Shown piece by piece: positions 1 through 11,520 of a stretch of DNA of 64,000 nucleotides. The notes under the pieces are model-generated. The model worked only from the letters and a program-made list of their open reading frames with translations, was not told the DNA's origin and made no database searches. The stretch is taken from assembly GCA_024803745.1 (NCBI GenBank), contig JANJXV010000037.1, positions 2,107,001-2,171,000 on the forward strand, given 5' to 3'. This DNA comes from Megascapheus bottae. Its lineage: Eukaryota; Chordata; Mammalia; Rodentia; Geomyidae. Numbering within the stretch: the first letter of the stretch is position 1; every line of letters starts with the position of its first letter. The position numbers and the translations under genes were made by a program.

Positions 1-266
1 TGAGCAGATGGTGGGCTACACCCAGGCCCCACCCACTGCAGTCATGATCCAGGAAGACAAGGTGAGGCAGAGTTGAACGTCCCGAAACTCAGAAGTTCCA
101 AGCTGACAACCTAGAATGCGGATGCCAGAATCAAAAGAATGGGGTGACTAAATGCTAAGTAATGTCACGCGCTGGACAGATGTGTTAAATGGTGCTGACC
201 TCAGCTGATCTGGGAGCTCAGGCAGAGAGAGAAAATAAACAGGCAGGGGGAGGGCTGGGCGCTCAC

Positions 267-478
267 CGGCAAAGGCGGGCATCGCTGCTGACTGGCCATA
301 GCTGGCCCGCAGGACGGCAGAGACGACGTCATCAATGAAGCGCTGTGTGACGCCCACCTGGAGCAGGGACTCGGCCACGGAGCGCTGGGTCATGTTGATG
401 AAGGAGGACTCCCCCAGTGAGTAGAGCAGCTCCTCCACACCTGAGAAGGCATAGCCGTGGGCCTGGTACTTGTAGATC
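267..478 (-). CDS. PCYOX1L: PCYOX1L coding exon 4
   Basis: The acceptor is tatctcctag and the donor gtgagc. The exon encodes IYKYQAHGYAFSGVEELLYS through YGQSAAMPAFAG, including the N-glycosylation sequon INMT. The exon ends in phase 1. Positions 1-266 are the start of the next intron, and no further exon is visible before the window edge. Confidence 0.95.
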
Positions 479-3400
479 CTAGGAGATAGGGGAGCCGCAG
501 TCCTGTGAGCAGCTCTGGGGCAGGCCGCCAGTGTCCCAATAGGGACCTCTTGCACATGGCGGATGTGACAGAGGCTGCTTTCCTTTCCCAGTGGCTGGCT
601 CTGTGATGGTTGTGGGTCTGTCCCCGTATGGACAGCACAGATATGGGGTAGATACTTTGGCATCCCACAAACCTGGCTTCTCATTACCTCTCTGAGTTGG
701 TAAATGAGTGGCTCTGGTGGCCTGGGGTCTACTGATGGGTCTTGTTTGGCTAGCTAGTGAAATGGGGCAAACAAGTGAAAAGACAGGAGGCCCTCAAGAT
801 ATGACTGCAGCTTTCAGTCGGGGGCTGGGAGGAGGGAGACTGAGGCCCTGCCCCCCAAGAGGTCTTTCCTTACACTGGGGATTCGTTCTAAGCCTGCAAT
901 GAATTATGTGCCTTCTCGTTTCCTTCCTTCCCTCCCTCCTATCCTTCCCTCCCTACCCCTCCCTTTGACAGTCCTGAAGCTTGAACTCAGGACTGGGCAC
1001 TGTCCTTGGGCTTTTTCAAGGCTAGTGCTCTACCACTTGAGCCACAGCACCATGTGTGGCCTTTATTTTGTGTATGTTGTACAGAGGAATCTAACTCAGG
1101 CAAGCACTCTACCATTAGGTTATGATCCAGGCTTCATTTTCTTTTCTTTTTCAGTCTTGGGGCTTGAACTCAGGGCCAGAGTCCTGAGCTTTTGTGCTCA
1201 AGGCTAGCACTCTACCACTTAAGCCACAGCTCCATTGCTAGCTTTTTGGTAGTTAATTAGAGAGAAGAGTCTTTCCTGTCCAGGCTGGCTTTGAACTGTG
1301 ATCCTCAGATCTCAGCCTCCCTGCATGGCTAGCATTATAGATATGAGCTTCCAATACCAGCTTTCCTCCCTCCCCCTTCAATATCTGTTTATTTTTTCTC
1401 AATAGTTGTACAAAGAGGTTCCAAGCCCAGAGGTCATGTTATGAGGACAAGGCGAGGGGCTCTTGTTATGTCAGGGAAGCCAGCTCCTTTCCGCCACCCT
1501 CCCGCAGCTCAGCCCGGCCCTACCTCATAAACTTCTCCATGACTTCCTCCACCCACATCTGTAGCCTCAGGAAGCTGATGCCATAGTGCCACCAGAGGCG
1601 GAAGAGGTTCAGCAGATACCAGTCGGTCTCCTCCAGCACAAACTGCTCCCCTCCAAAGATGGCACTCCTGCCCACCACTTCACGCCGCTGCCTCAGCCCT
1701 GCAGAGACCAGCACCTCTCAGGTCCCCTTCGCAGCCCTCCCAGGACTGCCAGTGCCTGGAGCTTAACATCCAGGTCTTCCGGATGCAACTCAGGCCCCAA
1801 GGTCACATGAAAACAATCACAGCCCATTCCACCTGGCCAGCATGCCACAACTTACAGAGCACTGGACACATAAGCAGGTACTGGCAGTGATGGATTTCCC
1901 TTCCCTCCGCCCCACTTATCCTCTCTGCATGGAATCACAGCACAGCGGACTCGAAATCACCCTACATCTGCCTACAAAGCATCTTCCCATTCAGACTGCT
2001 GAACCCACTACCATATCCCAGGGGATGGGCAGAAAAGACGTAAGGCCGTCACAAACACTGCTGGAAAGAATAAGGTTGGATGTATCCTGCAAAACCACTT
2101 GCAGGTTCACTTGTGAGAAGAGAAATGCCTGCAGCAAGCAGCATGTGAGTGGTTTTGACAGCTGCTACTGGGTTCGAATCACAGCTCTCTCAGTAGCTGC
2201 GTGGTTTTAGCTGAGCTTATTTTCTTAGGGGTTGGATTCATCTAGGTCTGCACTCATCTAGGAAGTTACCAGGTACTTCGCAGGCACCTGCTCACAGTGA
2301 TTAAGAGACAGCCAATTGAAAGGGAAAGAAACTGGCCTGGGAGTCAAAACCTGAGTTCTAATCCCGGCTCTGCAACTAACTCACTGTGTAACCTCAGGCA
2401 AGTTCCTTCCCCTCTCTGGTCTCAGCTGCTCCATCTGTAAAATGAGGAGATTGATCTATATGACCACAGAGCCTTGAAGATTGGGGGCAATCTAGTGGCT
2501 GCTGCCAGCCTTGGGTCATGGGGCTCTGAAACCCCGGGAACAGAGACACTCACCCAGCAGCTTGACGAAGTCCTGCATGTGTAGACTCAGTGAGTGGAAG
2601 GAGGCTGCCCCGCTCTCGTAGTGCTGTTTGTTGACAGAGATGGTAGCCAGGCGGCCACCCACAACCCCTTTCTCGTACACATCGATCTGCACCCGGGGTC
2701 CAAAGTGCTGCTGGAGGAAATGGGCTACGGCAGAGCCCCCGATCCCGGCCCCGACCACGGCTGTCAGCATGCCCGGGAGCCAGGGAAGGGGACAGCACAC
2801 AAGTCAGAGGTGTGTGACATTTTAAAGGGGAATTTCACAGCAGAGCTATGACTAATAAGCAAAGATCAACCTGAAAATGGCCACCTATACCCACCCCCAT
2901 TTTATAAAGACACTGTGGCAGCAAGATGAGCAGGAAACAATCTCCAAACTCAAGGAGATCATTTAAAGAGAATGCATTCAGCTTCTCGGAGTTTGTAGGA
3001 GTCTGAACTCAGGGCACTGAGTTTGCTAGGCAGGTGCTCTATCATTTGAGTCAGGCCTCCACCTCAAGTAATTTTCTTTGTGTATCATGGGGACTGAAAT
3101 CAAGGCTTGCACACTGTCCAATTTTGCTCAAGGCTAGTGCTCTCTCACTTTGAGCCACGGCTTTACTTCTGTTTTTTGAGTGGTTAACTGGAGTTAAGTT
3201 TTACAGGGACTTTTCTGTCCAGGCTGGCTTCAACTCACAATCCTCAGATATCAGCCGTCCAAGTAGCTAGCATGAGCCACTAGTACCAAGGTAGGCTTAT
3301 TCTTTTTTTTTGGCCAGTCCTGGGGCTGGAACTCAGGGCCTGGGCACTGTCCTTGGACACTTTCTGCTCAAGGCTAGTGCTCTACCACTTGTGCCACAGT

Positions 3401-6400
3401 ACACTTCTGGCTTTTTCTATGTATATGGTATCAAGGAATTGAATCCATGGCCTTGTGCATGCTAGGCAGGCACTCTACCACTAGGCTACGCTCCCCCCGC
3501 AGGCTTAAGTTTTATGGTCATTTATTTTTTGATACAATCTTATAATTTTGTCTAGGCTGGTTTTGAACTCCTGAGCTCAAATAATCCTCCTGCATCTGCC
3601 TCTCATAACTACATCTGACAGGAAAGTTTTATTAAAACACAAGCAAACTTCTTATAGTCTAATAGTACCTTTCATGTTATGCAGTTGTCTGTAACAGAGA
3701 ACAAGCTATTCACTCTCTGATCTTTTACAGAAAACGTCTAAGTCCAACGAACTATGTGACACTAAAATGATTTCTGTGTTTGCCAAGACTAGAATGCATC
3801 CTAAGACAGGCTGCTTGTGGCCTTAATGGGTGCCTGATTCCAGTTTGGACTCACAACTTCTGTGTTAAGGTCTTCCGTGGGCTGGAGTTTGGCCTAGTGG
3901 TAGATTGCTTGCTTAGCATGCATGAAGACCCAGGATCGATTCCTTGGTACCACATACATAGAAAAAGCCAGAAGTGGTGCTGTGGCTCAAGTAGTAGAGC
4001 CTAGCCTTGAGCAGAAAGTGTCCAAGGACAGTGGTCAGGCTTTGAGTTCAAGCCCCAGGACTGGCCAAAAACAAAAACAGTTCCCAGCAGAGCTCTGAGG
4101 AGCTAGTAAGAACTGCTGTCTAGATAAGACAGGTGCTAATTGCAAAATTCTGAGAGAAGAGTGCACCAGCTACAAAGCTAATGAACTCAACTATCACCAA
4201 GCCCAGGGTGTCTACCACACACAGGAAATAGCACTTTCCTGTCATCTGACAGCCTCATAATCCTGTCCATAGAGCATGAGATACATCTGATACTATCTGT
4301 TTTTTCTGGACCCACACTGGACCCTGGGACACCAGATACGGTTAAGAAGTAGCAGATACACCCGGTGTCTGGGACCCACTCCAGTAATCCTAGCTACTCA
4401 GGAGTTTGAGATCTGAGGTGGAGAGTCTGAAGGCTGCCCAGACAGGTAGAAAAGTCTATGAGACTCGTTTCTCCAGTTAACCACCAAAAAGGCAGAAGTT
4501 GAGTTGTGCCTTCACTTTTTGGCCTTAGGTGAAAAAACTCAGGGATAGAGTCCATGTCCTAAGTTCAAGCCCTAGGGCTAGAGTGCCTGCATGTGCATTT
4601 GCTTGCTTGCATGTGTGTGTGTACACATAGCAGACTATTTTGTGAGAATCAAGGGTCTCCCTAACTGGCCTCCTTGAGTCCCTCCCCATACTCCAGCTCC
4701 CTATCTGGCCAGCTGTCTGTGGCACCTGCCCTGCTCTTTCTCGCTGAGCCTTGGCCTGAGCCGCTCCTCTTGTCAGGGATGCTCTCTGTGATCTTCACTG
4801 ACTTCCACCACCACCATTAGGCCAGAAAGGTGTTCCTTACATATTCATTCAAGTATCATGCTCGGCTTAGCCTGGTCTATTCAAACTTAGGTCAACTGAT
4901 CTGCTTAAGGACTGTGAGGAAATAGGGTTACCATGTTCTCAGATGCTGGCAGGCCATGGAGTCCAGAGTATTTACTGCATGTCGAAAAAATAGGCACCCT
5001 TCTTCCTCAGAAAATACAGAGCCACACAAAGAGCACCTTCTTTCTTAACTGCACTGCTCTTCTCCACTACATTTGCAAAGAGAGTATCATTTTCTCCAGA
5101 GGAACTGGCATTTCAAGAGGCCTTGAAATCACCCCAGGGATACAAGGAAGCCACTGCCATGGTGACCATTGAACACTGATACTCACCCTAATTTAGGGTG
5201 AATAACAATAGTGTTCCAGGGCTCAAAGATGATCCAAACAGGGGCTTCTACTTCTGGGGGCCTAGGTAGCCAAATGGGCCTGTACACAAATCCCACTCAT
5301 GTACAATTAACTATGACAATGTGACAAACTAGATCAGTAGACTTTCAGGGAGTCCTGAAGAGGAAGGAATGGTTTCTGCCAGCATCCTAGAGGAAATAAC
5401 ATTTAATCAGACCACCCAGCAGAGAGAACATAGGAGAAAAGTATACATGACGGTACAGGTGGGCCTAAAGTGTCCTTAAAGACACTCTGAGATGTTCAGA
5501 TTGCATATGAGGAGTCCAGGGATTACGTCAGCCTAGCAGGAAGCTCCTTATGATGCTTCTGGGTGGAGCCTAAACCACTGAGAAGTGGACAGCAGCTCTT
5601 GACAGAAGGCTAAAAAAAAAAAAAAAGAATCTGGGAGGTTTAAGGACAACTTGGCCTTGCATGGTCTAGACTAGACACCATCAGTAAAGGGGTGAGGTCA
5701 GCCAGAGGAAGGCAGGCAGCAAGCTCTGCATGTCAATCCAGTTCTGTTGCTGAAAACCCTGACCCTTATCCAAAGACTGTGGGCAATATCCTGCCAGTTC
5801 CCAGGAAAGCCTTCCTTAAGCTCCTTGGCACAGCCTGTCTGATCCACCATGTCTTTTCTCTCTATCTCTAAGGATTCTCCTGTGAAGTCTCAGTTTCAAG
5901 ATTATTTCTGATATACTTTAAACTGTCTTACTCCTTTATAGCCTGATGTGGTTTTCTAACCCAATAAATGTCAGCATTGCATTTGCCTTGACAATTCTGT
6001 AGTGATCCCACGAGACATCCCAATGCAGTCCTGCTCTCTGCAGTGCAAGGGGGACAGGCAGCAAGAACTGGAACTTCACCCTTCCACATCAGGAATCCAG
6101 CATCTCTGCTTGGGGAAATCTCCCGTGCTAGTGACTTGAAACTTTAAGTTAAAGCTGGAGGCTAGTGGCTAACTCAGGAAGCTGGCATAGGAGGATCATA
6201 GTTCAAAGCTAGCCCCCGCAGAAAAGCTGTGAGATTCTTATCTTCAATTACCCAGCTAAAATCTGCAAATGGGGATGTAGCTCAAATGCTAGAGTACCAC
6301 ATTTGAGTGGAAAAGTCAACAACAACCCACTCTCCAGCCCTCACCAAAAAGAAAAAAATTTCAAGTTAAAAATGGTAATTATTAAAAGGAGGAAAAGAAC

Positions 6401-7156
6401 AACTGTGAACAAACATAGGATTCTAGTCAATGACAGGCACAGTGGTGTCCTGGTGCCTGCAATTTATTTCGGAACGCATCAGAATGTTGGATGGACTCAG
6501 GGGTGGCTAGAAAGCCGTGGAGGGGATGTAGGCGGCTGGCACACAAACGACCATTGTAAAATGCTTTCCATTTTGCTGTGTATGTGAAAAATCCCCCGAG
6601 AACACAGCGGGGAACCCACACAAGGATGTCGAGTCCTCCATTCTGCCATCTCACGAGGCTATCCCTCCAGCAGCCCCAGGCAGCGGCCTGGAAGCGGCTG
6701 TCACCCCGGGGGCCCCTGGCGGGCGCACGCGCGCACCGCCTCGGCACTCGGGGCACACTTCTCTGGGGAGGTCTCGCGGCGCCACAGCGCCCACGGCCAC
6801 CGCGCACGCCGCGGCCGTCCTGTCCTCGGGGCTCCTGGCAAAGAGCCGCGGCCGAAGGACCTTCCGGCGGCCTCCGGGCCGTCCCCGGGGGGCTCCGCGT
6901 GCCGTGCCACCTGCCCACCCGCGCCTGCCCTCGCGGCCCCGTCCCCGGCCCGGCCCCCGGCCTGTCCCCGTCCCGGATGCTCTCCTCCCCGGCCCCCAGC
7001 CCTCCGCGGCGGGCTGCCAACCCCTTCTCCCGCGCAGCTCGCTCCCCCCACACCCCTTTCCGCACCGATTTTGCCGGGCGGGGCGTCTCCGCCCTCCGCG
7101 GCGGCGGCGAGGAGCGTGGCCAGCGCGGCGAGGAGGAGACGGGGAGCACGCGCCAT
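267..7156 (-). CDS. PCYOX1L: PCYOX1L, prenylcysteine oxidase 1-like (5' part: coding exons 1-4)
   Basis: Coding exons in transcription order are 7156-7066, 2760-2554, 1698-1524 and 478-267, joined in phase into about 228 codons. The family has about 490 residues, so the C-terminal half lies beyond the left edge. Exon 1 gives an Ala/Leu-rich signal peptide (start MARAPRLLLAALATLLAAAA). Exon 2 begins with the FAD dinucleotide-binding motif VVGAGIGGSA, followed by the acidic strand end DVYEKG and the GGRLAT motif typical of this flavoprotein fold. Exons 3-4 carry WYLLNLFRLWWHYGISFLRL and an INMT sequon. The paralogue PCYOX1 oxidises prenylcysteines in the lysosome and on lipoproteins. The PCYOX1L reaction is less certain, so catalysis is inferred from family. 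The match is to PCYOX1L rather than PCYOX1 because of HFLQQHFGPRVQIDVYEKG, and the neighbouring GRPEL2 agrees. The start codon is the first ATG of the CpG-island exon and is followed at once by the signal peptide. Confidence 0.95.
964..1133 (-). repeat. ID-ID dimeric SINE
   Basis: Reads as the reverse complement of the family: cttgaactcagg box, ctctaccacttgagccaca box, then gcaagcactctaccatta. It is diverged and partly deleted. Confidence 0.8.
1140..1365 (-). repeat. B1-ID dimeric SINE
   Basis: The right ID monomer (ggggcttgaactcagggcc) is followed by the B1 half (ggctggctttgaactgtga, cctcagatctcagcctcc). Confidence 0.8.
1524..1698 (-). CDS. PCYOX1L: PCYOX1L coding exon 3
   Basis: The acceptor is tctctgcag and the donor gtaggg. 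The exon encodes LRQRREVVGRSAIFGGEQF through EEVMEKFMR and includes the aromatic-rich FRLWWHYGISFLRL stretch. The phase fits exon 2 (split glycine) and exon 4 (split arginine). Confidence 0.95.
2317..2480 (+). repeat. MIR element
   Basis: Contains the MIR core landmarks: gagttctaatcccggctctg, actcactgtgtaacctcagg and ccatctgtaaaatgaggaga. Confidence 0.85.
2554..2760 (-). CDS. PCYOX1L: PCYOX1L coding exon 2 (FAD-binding GxGxxG)
   Basis: The acceptor is gctgacag and the donor gtgagt. The exon encodes about 69 residues with VVGAGIGGSAVAHFLQQHFG, DVYEKGVVGGRLATISVNKQ and the segment ending in HMQDFVKLLG. The Rossmann glycine motif and the GGRLAT signature identify the FAD-binding half. Confidence 0.95.
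3080..3292 (-). repeat. B1-ID dimeric SINE
   Basis: A diverged copy with gctcaaggctagtgctctct and the B1 half gtccaggctggcttcaactc. Confidence 0.75.
3301..3500 (-). repeat. ID-ID dimeric SINE
   Basis: Begins with a T tract (reverse poly-A), then gccagtcctggggctggaac, and ends gcaggcactctaccactagg. Confidence 0.85.
3878..4066 (+). repeat. ID-ID dimeric SINE
   Basis: Full length. The left monomer gtttggcctagtggtag has a box-B-like gatcgattcc, and the right monomer gctgtggctcaagtagtaga ends ccccaggactggcc. Confidence 0.85.
4356..4577 (+). repeat. B1-ID dimeric SINE
   Basis: Contains gtaatcctagctactcagga, the B1/Alu-like left half, and a diverged right ID monomer ending aagttcaagccctaggg. Confidence 0.75.
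6155..6342 (+). repeat. B1-ID SINE, old copy
   Basis: A degenerate copy with aaagctgtgagattcttatc and gatgtagctcaaatgctaga, in PCYOX1L intron 1 close to the CpG island. Confidence 0.6.
7066..7156 (-). CDS. PCYOX1L: PCYOX1L coding exon 1 (signal peptide)
   Basis: The ATG is at 7156 and the exon ends AAA-ATC-G before the donor gtgcgg. It encodes 30 residues: a hydrophobic leader, then GGDAPPGKI, the start of the mature flavoprotein. It lies in a CpG island. The extra G completes an alanine codon with exon 2, giving I-A-V-V-G-A-G across the junction. Confidence 0.93.
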
Positions 7157-7259
7157 GGCGGGCGGCGGCCGGGGCAGCATGCGGGGCCCGGCGCTCTCGG
7201 GTTGGCGCTCGGCTCCCCGCCCCGCCCCGGCGCCTCGGCGTCCAGTCTCGAAGCTTCTC

Positions 7260-7264
7260 ATTGG
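7260..7264 (-). promoter_or_regulatory. CCAAT box, proximal (NF-Y-type)
   Basis: CCAAT on the gene strand in the context AGCCAATGAG, 104 bp upstream of the PCYOX1L start codon. A second copy in the same core context lies 114 bp further upstream. NF-Y binding is inferred. Confidence 0.6.
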
Positions 7265-7373
7265 CTGAGCAGCCGTCCCTCTCCAGTACGGAGCCCCGTT
7301 TATCCACGTCACTCCCCGGGATGGCCCTATCGCCGGCAGCGGCTCCGCCCCGCCCTCCAGACGCGGGCTCCTC

Positions 7374-7378
7374 ATTGG
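7374..7378 (-). promoter_or_regulatory. CCAAT box, distal (NF-Y-type)
   Basis: CCAAT on the gene strand, again as AGCCAATGAG, 218 bp upstream of the PCYOX1L ATG. The identical 10-base context of the two boxes suggests a functional pair. Confidence 0.6.
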
Positions 7379-7490
7379 CTGGCCCGTTCTGCAGCCGCGC
7401 AGGTGTGCGCTCCGGACCTCAGCATCGGCGCCCCGCGGGCCCTGTGGCTTGGGCGCCGTGGGGAATCTCCAAGTCCAGCCTCCAGTCACT

Positions 7491-8035
7491 TACGAGCTGT
7501 GGCGTGCCTTCTTTGTGTCTGCTTCCACTTTCATAAACCGGACGGAATATCCCGCTCTGCCTTTTAAAGTCGCCGTGACGACCATGAGAGAAAGATGTGA
7601 AACAGACTGCCAGTGCTGAAAACTGCCCACCAAGCAGGCTGCAGGGGCGGGGGAGGAGACGCTACCCTGCGCACAGGCGGAAATAAATCCACTTACATTC
7701 CGCACTGGAGATGATTAAATTTCATTCGCAAATTCAAGACAGCCCCTTAAGTCTTATTTACAAATTACATGTTTATCCTTGTTTCCATTTATCCTTACCA
7801 TTAACACTTGGCCGGTATTACAACCTCCGTGTCTCACATTTCCGTACCCCTTATAAAACTTAAAACAAATATCCACTCATGGTCATATTAACTTTGCAAT
7901 ACTTGAATATCAGTCCATAACAATGTCTAAACGCAACGAATGAAGTCCAAATACAAGTTCGAAGAGTACATAAAAAGAATTCTCATAGCAATGAAGTGTG
8001 TGTGTGTGTGACAAGAGATTGAGGAGGTTGATATC
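7491..8035. other. spacer upstream of PCYOX1L promoter
   Basis: AT-rich sequence with a short TG run near 7996. I see no gene, recognised repeat or clear regulatory site here. Confidence 0.6.
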
Positions 8036-8260
8036 TATTGGTGCTGTTCCTGGGACCTCAACTCAGAGCCTGGGCACTGTCCCTGGGCTTTTTTGCTCAA
8101 GGCTGGCACTCTACCACTGGAACCACAGTTCCATTACTCGCTTTTTGGTACGTGGTGATAAGATTATCACTTTCCTGCCCAGGCTGGCTTCAAAAATGCA
8201 AAACTCAGATCTTAGCCTGAGTAGCTAGGATTACAGTTGGAAGCCAGCAGTGCCCAGCAA
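8036..8260 (-). repeat. B1-ID dimeric SINE
   Basis: Contains gcctgggcactgtccctggg, gctggcactctaccactgga and the B1 half gcccaggctggcttc. Confidence 0.8.
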
Positions 8261-8896
8261 GGTCCACTTTTATGATGATTCAAATGCTGGCAGTATCTAG
8301 TTCAGCTAAGAGCTCAGGCCCAACATTCAAGTGTCACAGACTATGTCAGCGCATCCTTGGCTTGATAGTTAAGTCCCAGTGGAGAGCAACTCAATATGGA
8401 AGGTGAAGCTTTCCGTTAAGTCTGGCACTTCCACTGTGTCCTATTGGTCAGACCACTACAAAGCAGGAGACTCAAGAATGGACATCTGCACAATTGCTCC
8501 ATGCAAGTGCACAGGAACTCTGGGGTACCACTGGAAAAAACCTTGTGGAACGAGAGCATGACAGTATGAATGGATAAAAGTGTGAAGTTGGGAAAAATAC
8601 AGGGAGGTTAGACTAAGGTCAAATAGTAGTAATCATTAGTAGAATGGTCCAGAGTCCAGCAGTACAGATGGAGACAACTAAGAATCAAGAAGCAAGACAA
8701 GAAAACATGACAATGCATGAGAAATACATAGGAGAGAAACAAGACTCCAGCATGGCATAGAAAGTCCATATTATACCCACGTGGCTGAGAGACTAAGATC
8801 TTAAGGTACTCCCTGCTGCACACTGTGACTCAGCAGTAAACGACAGAGACCATAACTTACCAGTACTCAGTATGAATTAAGACTTAAATTCCCAAA

Positions 8897-8978
8897 CTTA
8901 GGCCAGTGGTGAAATCCAGTAGTGTAGTTTGTCCAGAATGTGCAAAGTCCTGGGTTCCAGGCCCAGCAAAACAAATAA
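8897..8978 (+). repeat. ID monomer fragment
   Basis: The remnant gtcctgggttccaggcccag with an A-rich tail. It abuts the candidate GRPEL2 poly(A) site. Confidence 0.55.
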
Positions 8979-9012
8979 ACCACACCCGAGCTATGGTTAT
9001 TTCAATTCCGGT

Positions 9013-9018
9013 TTTATT
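9013..9018 (-). terminator. candidate poly(A) signal AATAAA, GRPEL2
   Basis: AATAAA on the minus strand, 3.4 kb past the GRPEL2 stop, just before an ID fragment at 8897-8978. The assignment to GRPEL2 is inference. Confidence 0.35.
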
Positions 9019-9297
9019 AAAGTTACTTTTGAATATTACATTTCATCCTTAAGTTTCCCTTTATGATTCTTCGCTGACCAAATCTGTTGTGATGAACAAA
9101 AGCACCAAATATCATCAGTGTTAAGCCAACTGAATTTTGTATGGTCTGAAAGGAAATCAATAAAATATTTGGCAAACACAAGTATTAAAATACCAAATTC
9201 TTCCTTACAAATTGTCTGTAAATACAGATGTGTTTGTTGAAGCTAGTGAAGAACAGGAACACAATTTTTCTTGTTTCAGTTTAAAAACATGGGGTTC

Positions 9298-9513
9298 AGC
9301 TGGGTGCTGGTTCACACCTGTCATTCTACTACTAAGGAAGCTGATATCTGAAGATCGCAGTTTCAAGCCAGCCCAGGAAGGAATCTTATTGCCAATTAAC
9401 CACCAAAAGGCTGAAGGTGGAGCTGTGCTCAAGAGGCAGAGCACTAGTCTTGAGCAAAAAAAAAAAAAAAACCTCAGGGACAATGCCTAGGCTCTATGTT
9501 CAAACCCAGGAGG
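9298..9513 (+). repeat. B1-ID dimeric SINE
   Basis: Contains gctgggtgctggttcacacc, ccaattaaccaccaaaaggc and an internal A16 run inside the right monomer. Confidence 0.8.
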
Positions 9514-9784
9514 GGGGGGAGGGATGAAAAAGAAAAAGGGGTTTCTTACAATATGGTTAACAAAAACCAATACTAAAAATGTAGAGAAAATAAGTCACTA
9601 TAAATGATTATTTTTTAATGACTCAGCCTTCTCTTTTTCCTACCTATAAAAATGCAGAAAGAGTTTGAAGTATGGCTCAGTTGGTAGAGTGCCAATGAAT
9701 CCTAGTCTTGAACAACAACAAAAAAAGCAAAAAAGCGTGCTCTAAAATTGAACAGTAAAATAAATACAAGGGCCTACTCTAGTA

Positions 9785-9910
9785 GGCAATTTGCATGTCA
9801 TTTAATCCTCACAGTAATCATTAGAGAATTAAAACCATCTTATATACAAGCTAAGTGAAATGATTAATGTCCCAAATCACACTAAGAATGCAACTGGAAT
9901 ATATGTTTAT
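9785..9910. repeat. MIR-like relic
   Basis: The pattern catttaatcctcacagtaat followed by a tgtcccaaatcacac-type segment resembles antisense MIR. Confidence 0.45.
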
Positions 9911-10201
9911 GCCAAAGTTCTAGTCTGCTGTTCTGGCTCTCTGGCCTTTCTGGTTGAGCTTATTATTATATCCTCATCTTCCAATTTTAAATGTGTACCT
10001 TAAATTTGCAAAGCTATAAAATCATCAAAGAGCTTATTTTCACTCTAACAAGGAAGTGGAGAGTAATCAGAAGAATTTCACATTCCATATGTAAAATTAT
10101 GGTTAATTCCAGTTCATTGATAAAAATAGTAACTGCAAAACACACACAGGTAGTTTAATTGGTTCAACATCACAGAAATAAAAGCAAAAGTGACAAATCT
10201 C

Positions 10202-10416
10202 AGCGGGGTGACGGTGGCTCACGCCTGTAGTCCCAGCAAAGATCAGAGGATCTCCATTCAAAGCCAACTGAGGCAGGAAAGACTGTGAGACTCTTATCTC
10301 TAATTAACCGCCAGAAAACCTGAAGTGGCTCTGTGGCTCAAAGGATTGGAGCACTAGCCCTGTGCTGAAAAGCTCAGAGACAGCATCCAGGCCCTGAATA
10401 CCAGCCCTATGACTGA

Positions 10417-10447
<31 letters not shown>
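10202..10447 (+). repeat. B1-ID dimeric SINE with long A tail
   Basis: Contains ggtggctcacgcctgtagtc and the right ID monomer, ending in an A tract of about 27. The long tail implies a fairly recent insertion. Confidence 0.85.
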
Positions 10448-11012
10448 GACAAGTCTCAATTGCATTATCTGCTAATTAAGTTTAAATTTATACTTAGTGG
10501 AATGCTAAAAGGATCTTTTGATTACATTTTAAAAGTGCATGTCTATTTCTCTGACCCCCATCTAAGTGCTTTCTTATCACTACTACGTGTTTAAATCTAA
10601 GAGACAGTAAGGCCCACAGAATTGATAATTCTGTATTACTTAAAATATTACATTCTGTATAGTGTCCAAGAATTACTAAGATAACTTACCACCCCCAAAT
10701 ACGAACATATTTTGCCTCACCAAAATAAACTTCTCTGGGATATATTAAGCTGGCTATTTTCAAACTGCAGACACAGCTTGTATTGGCTGTACTATTATAA
10801 AATAAATTTTCTCCTAGAAAGGAAACTTACATTAGTAAAGGTACCTGTAAGAGAAAGAAGGCTGCTTCAAACTTTTCTTATCTGACTTTACTTGTATAAC
10901 AAGATGCCTTTAACCATTAACCTCTTGCCCCCACCAGCCCATCTGTAACTGTGCACCTATCAATTAACTGGCCTTCTTTGAATCTTATTGTGGGAGTTCC
11001 TTGTATACACAT

Positions 11013-11013
<1 letters not shown>

Positions 11014-11067
<54 letters not shown>

Positions 11068-11068
11068 G
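11014..11068. repeat. (TA)n microsatellite
   Basis: About 55 bp of alternating TA with one CA interruption, in the region downstream of the GRPEL2 stop. Confidence 0.9.
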
Positions 11069-11447
11069 GTTTTTCTGTTAATCCATCATGTGTGTAAAGC
11101 TCTTACTGAAATTAGTTACTAGACATCCCCTCACCCCCTATCCCCTTTTGGGTCCAGTTCTAAGAGGACTGGATTTTCATACTTCAGCAGTAGAATGGGT
11201 AAGATGAGACTGAAGCTTTTTCTAGCACTGAAGTACCTTTAACTGATCTTTGTTCTAAAATCTAATGTATTATTCATTGTTAAGTCATTTACTAGGCAAA
11301 TTTTATAGGACACTATAAAAAAAAAAAAAGAAACAACCTAACAACCCCTATGTCCCTTAACTTCAGAAGATGAATATATAAAAGAGCTAGACATTTATAC
11401 AATTTTGACTATATTAAGATGGCTACAAAAATTAGGAAACTGTCACT

Positions 11448-11520
11448 GCTGGGAGTTAAGGCTCAGTGGTAGAGCCACGAGACCCTTGGGTACAAACCCC
11501 AGCACCACAAAAACAAAAAT
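11448..11520 (+). repeat. ID monomer SINE
   Basis: A short tRNA-Ala/BC1-like unit (gctgggagttaaggctcagt, accccagcaccaca) with an A-rich tail. Confidence 0.7.

Larger units (their letters stand above)
2761..7065 (-). other. PCYOX1L: PCYOX1L intron 1
   Basis: A 4.3 kb intron. About a quarter is SINE sequence (3080-4577 and 6155-6342). The stretch 4600-6150 has no recognisable repeat except an A14 run near 5612. No exon-like coding segment is seen. Confidence 0.8.
6640..7490 (-). promoter_or_regulatory. PCYOX1L: CpG-island promoter of PCYOX1L
   Basis: This very GC- and CpG-rich stretch covers exon 1 and about 330 bp upstream, with GC boxes such as ccccgcccc near 7215. No TATA box is evident, which suits a broad housekeeping-type start. 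The transcription start cannot be fixed from sequence but should lie shortly above 7156. Long open frames on both strands here come from GC-rich composition. Confidence 0.85.

Noticed and set aside
1..266. PCYOX1L exon 5 or IL17B
   Set aside because: No frame here matches the next PCYOX1L segment or IL17B. The stretch reads as intron.
2554..2760. PCYOX1 rather than PCYOX1L
   Set aside because: The segment HFLQQHFGPRVQIDVYEKG and the synteny with GRPEL2 and AFAP1L1 fit PCYOX1L. PCYOX1 is elsewhere in mammalian genomes.
6578..7567. A 329-codon open frame on the plus strand (and several on the minus strand)
   Set aside because: It lies wholly in the PCYOX1L CpG island, where stop codons are rare. 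It is Pro/Arg/Ala-rich low complexity with no recognisable domain, and it is antisense to the real exon 1.
11448..11520. Possible tRNA or BC1-like RNA gene
   Set aside because: It has ID/tRNA-Ala similarity and an A-rich tail but a diverged acceptor stem and box sequence. It is one of many ID retroposons, not a functional tRNA.
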